In this document: positions 62,382 through 64,000 of the stretch, in pieces | Position numbering within the stretch: position 1 is the stretch's first letter | How the letters are laid out: each line of letters starts with the position of its first letter | Position numbers and translations under genes: made by a program | Origin: Roseovarius sp. MMSF_3359 | Lineage (GTDB): Bacteria > Pseudomonadota > Alphaproteobacteria > Rhodobacterales > Rhodobacteraceae | Direction of reading: 5' to 3' | Assembly: GCF_030733385.1 (NCBI RefSeq) | Contig: NZ_JASHJC010000001.1 | Span: 186,001 to 250,000, forward strand | DNA: 64,000 nt | Notes under the pieces: generated by a model | Database searches by the model: none | What the model saw: the letters and a program-made list of their open reading frames with translations, nothing else | What the model was told of the DNA's origin: nothing

Positions 62382-63386
62382 TCAGTTCAACGCCTTGTCG
62401 GTGATCGCATGGGTCCAAGCGGCCTCGCCGGGGTCAGAGGTGATGACCGGGTCCGAGCCGCCCGAGAGGAGCGATTCGACCGTCCGCTGGAAATCCGCGG
62501 GGTCCAGCGCGCCGTTCGATCCGGCGGTGAGCTTCGCAATCTCACCCATCATGCGCTTCTGATGCTCTTCGGTCTGGGCGCCGGATGCGTCGTTGTCGAG
62601 CACGATCAGTGCTGCCTCATCGGGGTTCTCTTCGGCCCATTTCCACCCCTTCATCGACGCGCGGACGAAGCGCACCATCTTGTCCTCGAAAGCCGGATCG
62701 CTCAGGTTTTCTTCGAGCACATACATGCCGTCCTCAAGCGTGGCGACGCCCTGATCCTCGTATTTGAACACGACCAGATCGTCTGAGGTCAGCCCCGCGT
62801 CAATGATCTGCCAATACTCGTTATAGGTCATGGTCGAGACGCAGGCCGCCTGACCCTGCAGGATCGGATCGACGTTGAAACCTTGTTTGAGGACCGTCAC
62901 GCCGTCATCCCCACCATCGGTCGGAATGCCAAGCTGGCTCATCCAGCTCAGGAACGGGTATTCATTGCCGAAAAACCAGACGCCGAGCGTCTTGCCCTTG
63001 AAATCGTCAGGGCTTTCGATGCCCGCATCCTTGCGGCAGGTCAGCATCATGCCGGACGATTTGAAAGGCTGCGCAATGTTCACGAGCGGCAGGCCCTTCT
63101 CGCGCGAGGCCAGGGCCGAGGGCATCCAGTCCAGCACCACATCGGCGCCGCCACCGGCGATCACCTGCGCGGGCGCGATATCGGGTCCCCCGGGCTTGAT
63201 TGTCACGTTCAGGCCTTCTTCTTCGTAGAACCCTTGATCCTGCGCCACGTAATAGCCCGCGAATTGCGCCTGCGTGACCCATTTGAGCTGTAGCGTGACA
63301 TCATCCGCTGCCTGGGCGCCGGATGCCCCAAGGGCGGCCCATGCCCCCGTCGCGGCAACTCCGATTGCCTTGGTAAACTTGTTCAT
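62382..63386 (-). CDS. ABC transporter substrate-binding protein, NMT1/THI5-like
   Basis: A 334-residue periplasmic binding protein of the THI5/NMT1 type, which captures pyrimidine precursors of thiamine or related nitrogenous compounds. The signal peptide is IGVAATGAWAALGASGAQAA. Mature features are LQLKWVTQAQFAGYYVAQD, GFYEEEGLNVTIKPGGP, GGGADVVLDWM and LGVWFFGNEYPFL. Its partner permease follows upstream on the same strand, 33 bases away. Ligand uncertain: hydroxymethylpyrimidine-like is the best guess from family. Confidence 0.9.
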   Translation of the reverse strand: MNKFTKAIGVAATGAWAALGASGAQAADDVTLQLKWVTQAQFAGYYVAQDQGFYEEEGLNVTIKPGGPDIAPAQVIAGGGADVVLDWMPSALASREKGLPLVNIAQPFKSSGMMLTCRKDAGIESPDDFKGKTLGVWFFGNEYPFLSWMSQLGIPTDGGDDGVTVLKQGFNVDPILQGQAACVSTMTYNEYWQIIDAGLTSDDLVVFKYEDQGVATLEDGMYVLEENLSDPAFEDKMVRFVRASMKGWKWAEENPDEAALIVLDNDASGAQTEEHQKRMMGEIAKLTAGSNGALDPADFQRTVESLLSGGSDPVITSDPGEAAWTHAITDKALN

Positions 63387-63419
63387 CTTTGTTCTCCCTT
63401 ATTGGTTATTGCTTGATGT

Positions 63420-64000
63420 TCAGCGCCTCTGAGATGGGTGCCAGAATGTCATTGTCTTTTCGAGGAGTGCAACCCCGCCGTAGAAGCCCGAGCCGACGAT
63501 GGCCGCAACCACGATCTCGGCCCAGACGAGATCCATCGCCAACTGGCCGACCGAAGTCGAAATCCGAAAGCCCATGCCGCGCACCGGCGAGCCGAAGAAC
63601 TCGGCCACGATGGCCCCGATGAGTGCCAGCGTGGTGGCGATCTTGAGGCCGTTGAAGATAAACGGCATCGCCGCTGGCAGACGGAGTTTCAGCAGTGTTT
63701 TCCAGTAGCCCGCCGCATAGGTTCGCATCAGGTCGCGCTGCATCGCATCGGTGTCCTGAAGCCCCTGCACGGTGTTCACGAGCATCGGGAAGAAGACCAT
63801 TACGACGACCACAGCGGCCTTGGATTGCCAGTCAAACCCGAACCACATGACCAAGATGGGCGCCATCCCGATGATCGGCAGCGCGGCCACGAAGTTTCCG
63901 ATGGGCAGCAACCCGCGCTGCAGGAAGGGGAAGCGGTCGACGGCGATGGCGATCAGGAAGGCAGAACCAGAGCCCAGGATATAGCCGGAAAGCGCACCCT
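63420..64000 (-). CDS. ABC transporter permease (partial)
   Basis: The frame stays open to the window edge, so the N-terminus is missing (about 193 residues are visible, beginning GALSGYILGSGSAFLIAIAV). It is a SsuC/ThiX-type permease: the LLPIGNFVAALPIIGMAPILV helix, MVNTVQGLQDTDA, and the EAA loop LMRTYAAGYWKTLLKLRLPA are typical of the family. Four or five membrane helices are in view. It belongs with the THI5-like binding protein; the ATPase gene probably lies beyond the window. Confidence 0.92.
   Translation of the reverse strand, partial: GALSGYILGSGSAFLIAIAVDRFPFLQRGLLPIGNFVAALPIIGMAPILVMWFGFDWQSKAAVVVVMVFFPMLVNTVQGLQDTDAMQRDLMRTYAAGYWKTLLKLRLPAAMPFIFNGLKIATTLALIGAIVAEFFGSPVRGMGFRISTSVGQLAMDLVWAEIVVAAIVGSGFYGGVALLEKTMTFWHPSQRR

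Overview
The window is a piece of an alphaproteobacterial chromosome, almost certainly from the Rhodobacteraceae (roseobacter group). This rests on high GC host DNA, MipZ, FnrL with a hemN neighbour, the ccoNOQP/ccoGHIS cluster, a Tat-exported MlaC-like protein and a yejABEF operon. It splits into an integrated element (about 1-17.5 kb) and conserved host chromosome (17.6-64 kb).

Element, 1-17.5 kb. A tyrosine integrase at the left edge is followed by a lipoprotein gene on the opposite strand. A plus-strand morphogenesis run then carries portal, a GTA-gp10-like tail chaperone, a prohead protease fused to an HK97-type capsid (with its own internal ribosome site and start), a second chaperone-like gene, HNH, head-tail connector, neck, tail terminator, head-closure adaptor, small and large terminase, and tape measure. 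I see no tail tube, tail tip, fibre, holin, endolysin or CI-type repressor. An unrelated minus-strand gene interrupts the run. The right arm is AT-rich. It holds membrane and secreted cargo genes, a 21-residue membrane peptide, and a replication-like module: a ribbon-helix-helix-like protein, a HUH endonuclease (HVH and YxxK motifs), a DnaA box and inverted repeats. A spaced motif of about 45 bp occurs twice, just before the portal gene and just after the HUH gene. The element is either a compact, capsid-encoding phage satellite or a deleted prophage. Its outer limit probably lies just upstream of queC.

Host, 17.6-32 kb. A preQ1-I riboswitch heads queC-queD-queE-queF (queuosine precursor synthesis). 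Next come a minus-strand set (RidA, glycerophosphodiesterase, COG3146 acyltransferase, pterin dehydratase), an enolase-superfamily enzyme, rplS-rpmE, an intergenic repeat pair, mipZ, a D-amino acid dehydrogenase, DUF2585, a DMT exporter, a class IV aminotransferase, and mlaC/mlaA-type lipid transport genes.

Host, 32-44 kb. A type I secretion ABC/HlyD pair, prephenate dehydratase, an unusual tandem di-haem cytochrome c, yejABEF peptide importer, a sulfotransferase and an SGNH-hydrolase-like protein.

Host, 45-60.7 kb. A microaerobic regulon: hemN, fnrL, a universal stress protein, ccoNOQP (cbb3 oxidase) and ccoGHIS (its assembly factors). Two identical perfect FNR boxes and two near matches sit at the promoters. 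A lipoprotein, a vWA protein, an acetyltransferase, an SDR and a LysR regulator with a divergent 45-residue gene are interspersed.

Host, 60.7-64 kb. A D,D-carboxypeptidase with a SPOR domain, then an NMT1/THI5-type ABC importer whose permease runs off the window. I saw no tRNA, rRNA, CRISPR array or insertion sequence.
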